DNA of 64,000 bases, taken from Tanypteryx hageni (Eukaryota > Arthropoda > Insecta > Odonata > Petaluridae). The position numbers and the translations under genes are program-made. Positions 21,650 to 33,832 of this stretch are shown here, piece after piece. The notes under the pieces are model-generated. The model was given only the letters and a program-made list of their open reading frames with translations. It was not told the origin of the DNA and searched no databases. The stretch spans positions 71,411,533 through 71,475,532 of the forward strand of contig CM054120.1 of the NCBI GenBank assembly GCA_028673005.1, given 5' to 3'. The stretch's first letter is position 1; each line of letters starts with the position of its first letter.

Positions 21650-22107
21650 AATTCGACAGCATTTAAAAATGCTCTTACATTATTTCAAGAAAATAATAAT
21701 TAAAAAGGTCATGGAAAATTTAATGCTGAGACGTTAAAATTGATAAATAGATCAAGATGTGTGGTTCCTGATGATATTGTTAGTTTTGCTACCCATAGGT
21801 ATAAATGGCAAACTACGCTTTTAAAATGGTATTATGCATTAGGTAATGAAGAATTTTTAAATTTTGCTAAAGCCGCGTATGAAATGTGGCAATAAAATAC
21901 AAATATTCTATTTAAATATATCAATCAAAATCCAGATATAATTATTTCTTATAAACGAGGGGACCACGAATTAAAAAAAAAATCCATATAGCTCTACTAA
22001 TTTTGATGGTAAGGCAGGAATGCTAGCTTATTCAGAATACCCAAACATGGATAATACGCCTATTGAAATACATATTGATCAAGATGAATTATTGTATTTA
22101 AAGATAT
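21650..22107 (+). pseudogene. MMP-like fragment, unit 6 (switch glycine lost)
   Basis: The cysteine-switch segment reads RCVVPDD instead of RCGVPDD (AGATGTGTGGTTCCT near 21756). Other lesions are as in the unit 1 copy. Confidence 0.68.
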
Positions 22108-22743
22108 ATAAACTCTACCGGGTCTTACGCGGCAGGAAAATGGAACGGAGTCAATGAACGCGCCGGTAATCTTCCAAAAAGGCTTTATTTCCTCTTATGA
22201 TCTAATCTCTTCCACATGACTTCTACCCATCCTCTACACACAACATTGTCTTTCATCCCGCATTTCCATTGCCCCTCGCAAAGTACCTCTCGCCATTCTT
22301 TGCCGTCATCACATGACCAGCCCTTACCATTGGCTACCTCGAGTGGCTTCATTGGAATGGCTCCGGCAGAAATTCCCACACTTGCGGCTCCCAGTGTTAA
22401 CCGATGCGAGGGTGGAAGTATCATGTAGCCAAGATTACATAATGCAGCCAAAGGCAGGTGGCCAGCTAGCAGAAAGTGCTGCCTTCACTACACGAAAATT
22501 AAAAACCGAAATTGTAAATGCAATTTATTGAATTCAAGTCTAACTGAAGGTAATATATATAACGGAAGAGATTTTAGTACTCATCACTGTGGCGTATTGT
22601 GTACACAGTTCCTCCTCTAATTTGATTGGACAATGAATGGGCTAGAGCGAATAATCAAAGCATGAGTAACACATTAGGAGCTGTACATGAAAGTAAACTA
22701 ATATATAACATAATAATGAATATAATCCTCCATTAACCACAGG

Positions 22744-23829
22744 ACTCCAGTTGGACAGGTCTGGAATAGGGTTAATAAAGTCTCAGGCATATACCATTCT
22801 AAAAGAGTGCCAAGTCTAGAGATTGGAAGTCAACTTATAACATCTTCTGTTGCCATTGGCGAAGTATTAGGCCTCCATTATGCCAAGGTTAGCAGCACGG
22901 CCGAGCACGATTCTTCTTTCATTCGAATCAAAGTGAGAATGGAAAGAACTGTACTAAACCTTGGCAAAGTCAGCAGTCCAGCATCCTACAATGAACCTTT
23001 TTCACAGTGGGAGTTGAAGTCGGTGATTGGGGATTTTAAGGATTCTTGTCCTGGCTTGGACAGTATCCATAATGCCTTCCTCAATCATCTGCCCATAGGT
23101 GCGGAACAGGACCTACAGAAAACCCTCAATCAACTTCGGGCTGAGGGAGCTTTCCCAGAATCATTGCGGGAATCGGCAATTGTCCCTATCCCGAAATAGG
23201 GAAAGGACAAGAGCCAGCCATCTAGCTATACCGCAATCTCCTTGACCAGCTGCCTGTGCAAACTGATGGAGATAATGGTCAACAGACGTCTAGTTTGGTG
23301 CCTTGTCAGCAGCAACCTTATCTCAAATGTCCAGTGTGGTTTATGACGTAGCAGGTCTACAGTGGACCACATGGTCAGGATCGACAGCTTTATCCAAGAG
23401 GCCTTTCTTCTATGCTAGCATGTCATAGGAGTCCTATGTGACATAAATAATTGGTACGAGAATACCTGGTGATACAAGATTGTATGCACTCATAAAGAAT
23501 GGGGTTTTTAAGGTAGACTACCAATTTTTATCCAAAACTTTTTAATGGAGCGTACTTTTAGAGTTCCTATCACAGTCTTTTGTCTAAGAATATGGTGCCC
23601 CTCAGGGTTTTGTTTTAAGTGTAATGCTATTCGCAATAGCTATGAATGATGATGTGGACTGCATTAAATCGCCGGCTCATAGATTGTTGATGGCCATGCT
23701 ATTTTCTGCAGGTCATCGAATTTGAGGATGGCTGAAAGGCAAATTCACTTGACACATAACCGGCTCCATATATGGTCTTGTGAAACTGAATTCCACTTCT
23801 CCAAAGAGAAGGCCAAGTGTATGTATACT
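22744..23829 (+). pseudogene. I-clade ORF2 fragment, unit 7
   Basis: Open 22807-23199. Carries RIKVRMERT instead of RIKERMERT, a change shared with units 8, 10, 12, 13 and 14. Confidence 0.84.
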
Positions 23830-23859
23830 CCCAATAATGATACTCAAATTTCGCATGTA

Positions 23860-24316
23860 AATTCGACAGCATTTAAAAATGCTCTTACATTATTTCAAGA
23901 AAATAATAATTAAAAGGTCATGGAAAATTTAATGCTGAGACGTTAAAATTGATAAATAGATCAAGATGTGGGGTTCCTGATGATATTGTTAGTTTTGCTA
24001 CCCATAGGTATAAATGGCAAACTACGCTTTTAAAATGGTATTATGCGTTAGGCAATGAAGAATTTTTAAATTTTGCTAAAGCCGCGTATGAAATGTGGCA
24101 ATAAAATACAAATCTTCTATTTAAATATATCAATCAAAATCCAGATATAATTATTTCTTATAAACGAGGGGACCACGAATTAAAAAAAAAATCCATATAG
24201 CTCTACTAATTTTGATGGTAAGGCAGGAATGCTAGCTTATTCAGAATACCCAAACATGGATAATACGCCTATTGAAATACATATTGATCAAGATGAATTA
24301 TTGTATTTAAAGATAT
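23860..24316 (+). pseudogene. MMP-like fragment, unit 7
   Basis: One-base deletion in the A-run after ENNN, as in units 4, 10 and 14. Cysteine-switch motif intact. Confidence 0.7.
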
Positions 24317-24952
24317 GTAAACTCTACCGGGTCCCACGCTGCAGGAAAATGGAACGGAGTCAATGAACGCGCCGGTAATCTTCCAAAAAGGCTTTATTTC
24401 CTCTTATGATCTAATCTCTTCCACATGACTTCCACCCATCCTTTACACACAACATTGTCTTTCATCCCGCATTTCCATTGCCACTCGCAAAGTGTATCTC
24501 GCCATTCTTTGCCGTCATCACATGACCAGCCCTTACCATTGGCTACCTCGAGTGGCTTCATTGGAATGGCTCCGGCAGAAATTCCCACACTTGCGGCTCC
24601 CAGTGTTAACCGATGCGAGGGTGGAAGTATCATGTAGCCAAGATTACATAATGCAGCCAAAAGCAGGTGGCCAGCTAGCAGAAAGTGCTGCCTCCACTAC
24701 ATGAAAATTACAAACCGAAATTGTAAATGCAATTTATTGAATTCAAGTCTAACTGAAGGTAATATATATAACGGAAGAGATTTTAGTACTCATCACTGTG
24801 ACGTATTGTGTACACAGTTCCTCCTCTAATTTGATTGGACGATGAATGGGCTAGAACAAATAATCAAAGCATGAGTAACACATTAGGAGCTGTACATGAA
24901 AGTAAACAAATATATAACATAATAATGAATGTAATCCTCCATTAACCACAGG

Positions 24953-26038
24953 ACTCCAGTTGGACATGTCTGGAATAGGGTTAATAAAGTCTCAGGCATA
25001 TACCATTCTAAAAGCGTGCCAAGTCTAGAGATTGGAAGTCAACTTATAACATCTTCTGTTGCCATTGGCGAAGTATTAGGCCTCCATTATGCCAAGGTTA
25101 GCAGCACGGCCGAGCACGATCCTTCTTTCATTCGAATCAAAGTGAGAATGGAAAGAACTGTACTAAACCTTGGCAAAGTCAGCAGTCCAGCATCCTACAA
25201 TGAACCTTTTTCACAGTGGGAGTTGAAGTCGGTGATTGGGGATTTTAAGGATTCTTGTCCTGGCTTGGACAGTATCCATAATGCCTTCCTTAATCATCTG
25301 CCCATTGGTGCTGAACAGGACCTACAGAAAACCCTCAATCAACTTCGGGCTGAGGGAGCTTTCCCAGAATCATTGCGGGAATCGGCAATTGTCCCTATCC
25401 CGAAATAGGGAAAGGACAAGAGCCAGCCATCTAGCTATACCGCAATCTCCTTGACCAGCTGCCTGTGCAAACTGATGGAGATAATGGTCAACGGACGTCT
25501 AGTTTGGTGCCTTGTCAGCAGCAACCTTATCTCAAATGTCCAGTGTGGTTTATGACGTAGCAGGTCTACAGTGGACCACATGGTCAGGATCGACAGCTTT
25601 ATCCAAGAGGCCTTTCTTCTATGCTAGCATGTCATAGGAGTCCTATGTGACATAAATAATTGGTACGAGAATACCTGGCGATACAAGATTGTATGCAATC
25701 TTAAAGAATGGGGTTTTTAAGGTAGACTACCAATTTTTATCCAAAACTTTTTAATGGAGCGTACTTTTAGAATTCCTATCACAGTCTTTTGTCTAAGAAA
25801 CTGGTGCCCCTCAGGGTTTTGTTTTAAGTGTAATGCTATTCGCAATAGCTATGAATGATGATGTGGACTGCATTAAATCACCGGCTCATAGATTGTTGCC
25901 GGCCTTGCTATTTTCTGCAGGTCATCGAATTTGAGGATGGCTGAAAGGCAAATTCAGTTGACACATAACCGGCTTTATATATGGTCTTGTGAAACTGAAT
26001 TCCACTTCTCCAAAGAGAAGACCAAGTGTATGTATACT
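24953..26038 (+). pseudogene. I-clade ORF2 fragment, unit 8
   Basis: Open 25016-25408, ending at the array-wide TAG after AIVPIPK. Confidence 0.84.
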
Positions 26039-26068
26039 CCCAATAATGATACTCAAATTTCGCATGTA

Positions 26069-26525
26069 AATTCGACAGCATTTAAAAATGCTCTTACATT
26101 ATTTCAAGAAAATAATAATTAAAAAGGTCATGGAAAATTTAATGCTGAGACGTTAAAATTGATAAATAGATCAAGATGTGGAGTTCCTGATGATATTGTT
26201 AGTTTTGCTACCCATAGGTATAAATGGCAAACTAGGCTTTTAAAATGTTATTATGCGTTAGGTAATGAAGAATTTTTAAATTTTGCTAAAGCCGCGTATG
26301 AAATGTGGCAATAAAATACAAATCTTCTATTTAAATATATCAATCAAAATCCAGATATAATTATTTCTAATAAACGAGGGGACCACGAATTAAAAAAAAG
26401 TCCATATAGCTCTACTAATTTTGATGGTAAGGCTGGAATGCTAGCTTATTCAGAATACCCAAACATGGATAATACGCCTATTGAAATACATATTGATCAA
26501 GATGAATTATTGTATTTAAAGATAT
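26069..26525 (+). pseudogene. MMP-like fragment, unit 8 (poly-A frame retained)
   Basis: The A-run near 26390 has a length that keeps GDHEL and SPYSSTNFDGKAGML in one frame, as in unit 3 but by a different change. The switch segment is intact. Confidence 0.72.
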
Positions 26526-27909
26526 GTAAACTCTACCGGGTCTCACGCGGCAGGAAAATGGAACGGAGTCAATGAACGCGCCGGTAATCTTCCAAAAAGG
26601 CTTTATTTCCTCTTATGATCTAATCTCTTCCACATGACTTCCACCCATCCTCTACACACAACATTGTCTTTCATCCCGCATTTCCATTGCCCCTCGCAAA
26701 GTACCTCTCGCCATTCTTTGCCGTCATCACATGACCAGCCCTTACCATTGGCTACCTCGAGTGGCTTCATTGGCATGGCTCCGGCAGAAATTCCCACACT
26801 TGCGGCTCCCAGTGTTAACCGATGCGAGGGTGGAAGTATCATGTAGCCAAGATTACATAATGCAGCCAAAGGCAGGTGGCCAGCTAGCAGAAAGTGCTGC
26901 CTTCACTACACGAAAATTAAAAACCGAAATTGTAAATGCAATTTATTGAATTCAAGTCTAACTGAAGGTAATATATATAACGGAAGAGATTTTAGTACTC
27001 ATCACTGTGGCGTATTGTGTACACAGTTCCTCCTCTAATTTGATTGGACAATGAATGGGCTAGAGCGAATAATCAAAGCATGAGTAACACATTAGGAGCT
27101 GTACATGAAAATAAACTAATATATAACATAATAATGAATATAATCCTCCATTAACCACAGGACTCCAGTTGGACAGGTCTGGAATAGGGTTAATAAAGTC
27201 TCAGGCATATACCATTCTAAAAGCGTGCCAAGTCTAGAGATTGGAAGTCAACTTATAACATCTTCTGTTGCCATTGGCGAAGTATTAGGCCTCCATTATG
27301 CCAAGGTTAGCAGCACGGCCGAGCACGATTCTTCTTTCATTCGAATCAAAGAGAGAATGGAAAGAACTGTACTAAACCTTGGCAAAGTCAGCAGTCCAGC
27401 ATCATACAATGAATCTTTTTCACAGTGGGAGTTGAAGTCGGTGATTGGGAATGTTAAGGATTCTTGTCCTGCCTTGGACAGTATCCATAATGCCTTCCTC
27501 AAACATCTGCCCATAGATGCCGAACAGGACCTACTGAAAACACTCGATCAACTTCGGGCTGAGGGTGCTTTCCCTGAATCATTGCGGGAATCGGCAATTG
27601 TCCCTATCCCTAAATAGGGAAAGGACAAGTGCCAGCCATTCAGCTATACCGCAATCTCCTTGACCAGCTGCCTGTGCAAACTGATGGAGATAATGGTCAA
27701 CGGACGTCTAGTTTGGTGCCTTGTCAGCAGCAACCTTATCTCAAATGTCCAGTGTGGTTTATGACGTAGCAGGTCTACAGTGGACCACATGGTCAGGATC
27801 GACAGCTTTATCCAAGAGGCTTTTCTTCTATGCTAGCATGTCATAGGAGTCCTATGTGACATAAATAATTGGTACGAGAATACCTGGCGATACAAGATTG
27901 TATGCACTC

Positions 27910-27913
27910 TTAA
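27910..27913 (+). other. piggyBac target TTAA, left (copy 2)
   Basis: TTAA followed directly by CACGTTCACGATGACG, the terminal inverted repeat. The matching TTAA is at 31255-31258. An empty unit has a single TTAA here (CACTCTTAAAGAATGG). Confidence 0.93.
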
Positions 27914-27929
27914 CACGTTCACGATGACG

Positions 27930-28045
27930 AGACCCACCGGTGGGTCCCGGCTGTACGCGCCCATAGGCGTTGGGACCCACCGGTGGGTCCCCGGCATTTG
28001 CGCCCGCAACTGCCGGGACCCACCGATGGGTCCCTCCCCATACCT
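27930..28045. repeat. Three palindromic repeats next to the piggyBac left end
   Basis: GACCCACCGGTGGGTC, a perfect 16-bp palindrome, occurs at about 27940 and again about 40 bp further on. A third copy with one change (CCACCGATGGG) lies near 28020. Even spacing next to the inverted repeat suggests transposase-binding sites or DNA hairpins. Copy 1 has lost them. Confidence 0.85.
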
Positions 28046-28447
28046 TTATCTTACCTTTTTTTCTTTTGACGCCTATGCTGACGGATTCTATATTTAGTTT
28101 ACGCTCTTAGGAGGATATATACTGCATACGAATATCTTTAGTTAATGAAATTTTACCATGAAAAAAAATAATTTTATTTGATCTCGCTGCACCATCCATG
28201 AAAAATTGGGGAATTGCGATGGAAAATAATATCATACATTTTAGTTTGAAATTGTATTTATTATCGATAAATGGTTTAGTTTAAAATTACTATTCAAGAT
28301 AAATCTAAGATAATATTTTACAAGTAGTAATAATACAAATATTATATCTTTATGAATATAAATGTAAAACTTGAATATTTCTGAAGAAAAATACGTAGGA
28401 AATAATAGTTTATTATAATAAAATGTTGGAAGTTAAATTTACAAACA
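28046..28447 (-). other. piggyBac 3' non-coding region, copy 2
   Basis: AT-rich sequence without a credible frame. A minus-strand AATAAA (28409-28414) lies ~35 bp past the transposase stop and is a likely polyadenylation signal. Confidence 0.6.
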
Positions 28448-30276
28448 TTACTTATGTTTTTCATTGAAACATTCTAAACACATCGTCGGCTGTCCATCGC
28501 AGTCTTTGCAGAATGTTTTTACTTTTTTTGCTTTCGCTTTTGCATCACTCACTCCTATATTCCTACGATGTTTTTCATAGCAGCCGATACATCTCTTTCT
28601 ACAATCTCTGGCTAACCCTTGATATGTTCCTAGACTAAGCACTACTTTCTTCTTGGTCTTCCTAGCTTTATCACCACCAACGGCACCACTGCTTTCACCA
28701 TTATCTCGAGTAAGCCCATAAATAATATTTTCCCTAAAAGTGAGCATGTCCATTTTTTTCTCATTCCCTCCGTATTTGTTATAAATCACCCATGCATTCA
28801 CCACACACGTTCCAAGAAGAAGTTCTATTGCTACCTTTTTATACCACTTCATCGTTCTTCTTATGCAGGTATAATAAGAGGACATTTGGTCGGAAAGATC
28901 AACACCCTTTTTGGCAAAATTATAATCCATCACAGACGATGGCTTCATTTTTCTTTCACCTTTCCATGACTTAGACGCTGATGGAACTAGAATGTCCATA
29001 TGTGCTGGATCCGAAGAAATCATAAGCACTGGTCTCTTATGTTGCCATTTCATCACTCTTACACCATTCTTTTCCTTCACGAAAATCTCTCCACTTTTCA
29101 GTTTTTTTGCGCATACCTCTTTTGGATTTCCCCGTCTATTTTGTCTTAGTGTTCCACAGACATAGGTCATTTTCTTTAGCAACTCTTCACAGAGAGATAC
29201 GCTTGTATAAATATTATCTATATACAAAGTCCTACCTTAGTTCAAAATTCCCGCAGTCAACTCCAGCACCACTTTTTCGGCCTGTCCTTTCTCACTTCTA
29301 TCTGGGTTTTCATTTTTGCCTGTGTAAATCTTCAAGTTATAAGTATAAGCCTCAGGTGTGCCCAGTTTGTAGCACTTCACACCATACTTATTTGCTTTTC
29401 CAGGGAGATACTGACGAAATATCAATCTGCCTCTCCAGGGCACCATTGATTCATCAAAGACGATTTTTTCACCAGGAGTAATTGTAGACTGAAATTTTCT
29501 GCAAATCAAATCAAGCAATGGCTTGATTTTGGACAATCTACTTTCACTTGTATCAGCTCAATTATCATTGAAATTTATTTATTTATTTTATATCAGCTCA
29601 TAAACAGCCGTTAACAGCCTTTTACAATGAGCGTAATAACTTGAACAAAGACGAACACATACAACCATGCCCTCGGCAGGATTCGAACCCGCGACCTTAG
29701 CGTTGGGAGTCAGACACGCTAACCACCCCTCTACCAAGGCCGGCACTTCAGAAGCATCTCAAACCGATCACGTTTCATAGTGTTTCGTATGAAGTCATTC
29801 CGGTATAAAGGTTTGTAGGACCAATAAAAACGCATTTTAGGTAGATGGTTTACACCCATAGCCGTCAGAACTGCTATGAAATTTTTCATTTCACTTGATG
29901 ATGTTTCCTTCCATTTTTTCATTATGGATCTTCTCTTAGGGACTTCAGATGCTAAGTACTGTCTTGCGTATCTGTTTGTCTCTGTTACTAGTAGATCCAA
30001 AAGATCGTCATTCAGAAAATGTTTATATGAGCGTGTCGGATCAGCAAAATCCTTCTCAATCAGCAAACCATCTTAACCTGTGTAGGAAAAAGGACGACCA
30101 ACATTCGAGCAATCTCCCCACAAGTCTGGTACATTTTCTATATCATCGATGTCTTCGGATGATGCTTCTTCGATGCCTTCAGATTCTGATGAAGATAAAT
30201 CACTTTCTACTTCTGATGGCTTGTAGGAAGATTCAGAGTCAAGGTAACTTGACATTGAAATGTCAGAATCAGGCAT
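28448..30276 (-). pseudogene. piggyBac transposase, copy 2 (two stops, SINE insertion)
   Basis: Cuts and pastes the element at TTAA when intact. Minus-strand order: acidic Ser/Glu-rich N-terminus (30276-30073), stop, FLNDDLLDLLVTETNRYARQ segment (30066 to ~29745), SINE, KPLLDLICRKF to ELTAGILN (29536-29237), stop, then DNIYTS to the end (29227-28448). All pieces share one frame. The three catalytic aspartates expected for piggyBac are visible in FDESMVPWRG (codon ~29453-29455), YIDNIYTS (~29216-29218) and KKGVDLSDQ (~28898-28900). The C-terminal domain is cysteine-rich (CRKRCIGC...CKDC...CLEC...H), a cross-brace zinc finger typical of the family. About 530 codons without the SINE, near normal length. 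Confidence 0.93.
29550..29743 (-). mobile_element. tRNA-derived SINE inside piggyBac copy 2
   Basis: Same insertion as 15174-15367, flanked by CACTT at 29545-29549 and 29744-29748. Its presence at the identical position shows that the SINE predates duplication of the piggyBac copy. Confidence 0.8.
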
Positions 30277-30466
30277 GGTATAGAAAAAAAGTAACTTTAG
30301 ATAGAGAATAACACACTGACTTTCTAGAAACTCAACGAGAACGCAATGACACTCGAAGAAAAACAGCTAAAGACTGATGTGTAGGATGGTGCACTGGAAG
30401 AAAGAGAGGAAGGGAAATAAGCCAAGGGAGGAAATTCCTGAAACCAAATTGGGAATGGGAAAACGG

Positions 30467-30742
30467 TCGACATGTAATAAAAAGATGCTGCTTTGCAAAC
30501 AATAAATGGCACGTGTGTTGCGCGAAAATTTGGGTAACCGATTTCCAAAAATGCGGCGGCCGAGGACGAGAAAAACTGCAAGATTACTCATTTCAAAGAG
30601 CGCATCTTAGGCATGGGAAAAAAAGGTCGACATGTAATAAAAAGAAGCCGCTTTGCAAACAATAAATGGCACGTGTGTTGCGCGAAAATTTGGGTAACCG
30701 ATTTCCAAAAATGCGGCAGCACAGGACGAGTAAAACTGTAAG
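30467..30742 (+). repeat. ~116-bp direct repeat, piggyBac copy 2
   Basis: Counterpart of 16091-16366. The second repeat reads GGCAGCACAGG where copy 1 reads GGCAGTACAGG. Confidence 0.8.
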
Positions 30743-30775
30743 TGGACGCTTTGGCTGAGGAACTTCCCCTGCCCC

Positions 30776-31254
30776 GTCCGGCCGTAGAGCCTCGCCATAA
30801 ACCCAAGGCGTGGGTAAACGTATTTTTTAGGGGCCTGGAACGCCTTCCCGATGAAGTGGTTGTATCGAGAGAAATAACGTGAAAGTGACCTTGAAAATTA
30901 GTGAATATATTTATTACTTTTTGTACATTTTTACGTTTATATAATTCCGATATTCCCCATTATAATATCTCAGCCCTAGATTTTATCATCTGTGTTTTGT
31001 AAATAGTATAAATAAAAAATTATTAGGAGAAAATTATAATAACATGTTTGTATTGCGTGATTGCATACCTCTTAAGGTAAAACCAATAAAAACTTAATTA
31101 GACGCCTCACAAGCATTGGAAATTTAAAAAAACATATTTTTCAACATTAAAGAAACTCTATTTCTTAATTTAAACAAAAAAATCAAAAATGAATTTTTAT
31201 TGCATTTTACGCCTGTGGGCATGGAGAGCAAAAATAGCTTACGTCGCGAATGTG
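30776..31254 (-). other. piggyBac 5' non-coding end, copy 2
   Basis: AT-rich, no frame. Terminal repeat CACATTCGCGACG on the minus strand abuts TTAA 31255-31258. Confidence 0.75.
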
Positions 31255-31622
31255 TTAAAGTATGGGGTTTTTAAGGTAGACTACCAATTTTTATCCAAAA
31301 CTTTTTAATGGAGCGTACTTTTAGAGTTCCTATCACAGTCTTTTGTCTAAGAAACTGGTGCCCCTCAGGGTTTTGTTTTAAGTGTAATGCTATTCGCAAT
31401 AGCTATGAATGATGATGTGGACTGCATTAAATCACCGGCTCATAGATTGTTGACGGCCTTGCTATTTTCTGCAGGTCATCGAATTTGAGGATGGCTGAAA
31501 GGCAAATTCAGTTGACACATAACCGGCTTTATATATGGTCTTGTGAAACTGAATTCCACTTCTCCAAAGAGAAGACCAAGTGTATGTATACTCCCAATAA
31601 TGATACTCAAATTTCGCATGTA

Positions 31623-32080
31623 AATTCGACAGCATTTAAAAATGCTCTTACATTATTTCAAGAAAATAATAATTAAAAAGGTCATGGAAAATTTAATGCT
31701 GAGACGTTAAAATTGATAAATAGATCAAGATGTGGGGTTCCTGATGATATTGTTAGTTTTGCTACCCATAGGTATAAATGGCAAACTACGCTTTTAAAAT
31801 GGTATTATGCATTAGGTAATGAAGAATTTTTAAATTTTGCTAAAGCCGCGTATGAAATGTGGCAATAAAATACAAATTTTCTATTTAAATATATCAATCA
31901 AAATCCAGATATAATTATTTCTTATAAACGAGGGGACCACGAATTAAAAAAAAAATTTATATAGCTCTACTAATTTTGATGGTAAGGCAGGAATGCTAGC
32001 TTATTCAGAATACCCAAACATGGATAATACGCCTATTGAAATACATATTGATCAAGATGAATTATTGTATTTAAAGATAT
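31623..32080 (+). pseudogene. MMP-like fragment, unit 9
   Basis: Lesions as in unit 1. The poly-A frameshift lies near 31950 and is followed by TTTATATAGC instead of TCCATATAGC. Confidence 0.69.
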
Positions 32081-32716
32081 GTAAACTCTACCGGGTCCCA
32101 CGCTGCAGGAAAATGGAACGGAGTCAATGAACGCGCCGGTAATCTTCCAAAAAGGCTTTATTTCCTCTTATGATCTAATCTCTTCCACATGACTTCCACC
32201 CATCCTCTACACACAACATTGTCTTTCATCCCGCATTTCCATTGCCACTCGCAAAGTACCTCTCGCCATTCTTTGCCGTCATCACATGACCAGCCCTTAC
32301 CATTGGCTACCTCGAGTGGCTTCATTGGAATGGCTCCGGCAGAAATTCCCACACTTGCGGCTCCCAGTGTTAACCGATGCGAGGGTGGAAGTATCATGTA
32401 GCCAAGATTACATAATGCAGCCAAAAGCAGGTGGCCAGCTAGCAGAAAGTGCTGCCTCCACTACACGAAAATTACAAACCGAAATTGTAAATGCAATTTA
32501 TTGAATTCAAGTCTAACTGAAGGTAATATATATAACGGAAGAGATTTTAGTACTCATCACTGTGACGTATTGTGTACACAGTTCCTCCTCTAATTTGATT
32601 GGACGATGAATGGGCTAGAACGAATAATCAAAGCATGAGTAACACATTAGGAGCTGTACATGAAAGTAAACTAATATATAACATAATAATGAATGTAATC
32701 CTCCATTAACCACAGG

Positions 32717-33802
32717 ACTCCAGTTGGACATGTCTGGAATAGGGTTAATAAAGTCTCAGGCATATACCATTCTAAAAGCGTGCCAAGTCTAGAGATTGGA
32801 AGTCAACTTATAACATCTTCTGTTGCCATTGGCGAAGTATTAGGCCTCCATTATGCCAAGGTTAGCAGCACGGCCGAACACGATCCTTCTTTCATTCGAA
32901 TCAAAGTGAGAATGGAAAGAACTGTACTAAACCTTGGCAAAGTCAGCAGTCCAGCATCCTACAATGAACCTTTTTCACAGTGGGAGTTGAAGTCGGTGAT
33001 TGGGGATTTTAAGGATTCTTGTCCTGGCTTGGACAGTATCCATAATGCCTTCCTTAATCATCTGCCCATAGGTGCTGAACAGGACCTACTGAAAACCCTC
33101 AATCAACTTCGGGCTGAGGGAGCTTTCCCTGAATCATTGCGGGAATCGGCAATTGTCCCTATCCCGAAATAGGGAAAGGACAAGAGCCAGCCATCTAGCT
33201 ATACCGCAATCTCCTTGACCAGCTGCCTGTGCAAACTGGTGGAGATAATGGTCAACAGACGTCTAGTTTGGTGCCTTGTCAGCAGCAACCTTATCTCAAA
33301 TGTCCAGTGTGGTTTATGACGTAGCAGGTCTACAGTGGACCACATGGTCAGGATCGACAGCTTTATCCAAGAGGCCTTTCTTCTATGCTAGCATGTCATA
33401 GGAGTCCTATGTGACATAAATAATTGGTACGAGAATACCTGGCGATACAAGATTGTATGCACTCTTAAAGAATGGGGTTTTTAAGGTAGACTACCAATTT
33501 TTATCCAAAACTTTTTAATGGAGCGTACTTTTAGAGTTCCTATCACAGTCTTTTGTCTAAGAATATGGTGCCCCTCAGGGTTTTGTTTTAAGTGTAATGC
33601 TATTCGCAATAGCTATGAATGATGATGTGGACTGCATTAAATCGCCGGCTCATAGATTGTTGACGGCCATGCTATTTTCTGCAGGTCATCGAATTTGAGG
33701 ATGGCTGAAAGGCAAATTCAGTTGACACATAACCGACTCCATATATGGTCTTGTGAAACTGAATTCCACTTCTCCAAAGAGAAGGCCAAGTGTATGTATA
33801 CT
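32717..33802 (+). pseudogene. I-clade ORF2 fragment, unit 10
   Basis: Open 32780-33172; ends with EKAKC as in unit 4. Confidence 0.84.
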
Positions 33803-33832
33803 CCCAATAATGATACTCAAATTTCGCATGTA

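Larger units (their letters stand above)
19898..22107 (+). repeat. 2.2-kb unit 6
   Basis: B about 19903-20531, RT about 20534-21619, MMP-like about 21650-22107. Twin of unit 12 over its first part (offset ~16,587 bp). Confidence 0.9.
22108..24316 (+). repeat. 2.2-kb unit 7
   Basis: B about 22113-22741, RT about 22744-23829, MMP-like about 23860-24316. Confidence 0.9.
24317..26525 (+). repeat. 2.2-kb unit 8
   Basis: B about 24322-24950, RT about 24953-26038, MMP-like about 26069-26525. Confidence 0.9.
27914..31254 (-). mobile_element. piggyBac element, copy 2 (both ends present)
   Basis: 3341 bp between TTAA duplications. Terminal repeats CACGTTCACGATG (left) and CACATTCGCGACG (right end, minus strand) match at 10 of 13 positions. 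Transposase lies on the minus strand, broken by two stops and a SINE. The element is therefore non-autonomous, but its ends could be acted on by transposase from elsewhere. Confidence 0.94.
27162..31592 (+). pseudogene. I-clade ORF2 fragment, unit 9, split by piggyBac
   Basis: Open 27225-27617 with private changes (ESFSQ, IGNVKDSCPALD, LPIDAEQ, TLDQLR). Interrupted at TTAA 27910-27913 and resumes at 31259. Confidence 0.85.
26526..32080 (+). repeat. 2.2-kb unit 9, interrupted by piggyBac copy 2
   Basis: B about 26531-27159, RT 27162-27913 and 31259-31592, MMP-like about 31623-32080. Its upstream RT part is among the most diverged in the array. Confidence 0.88.
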
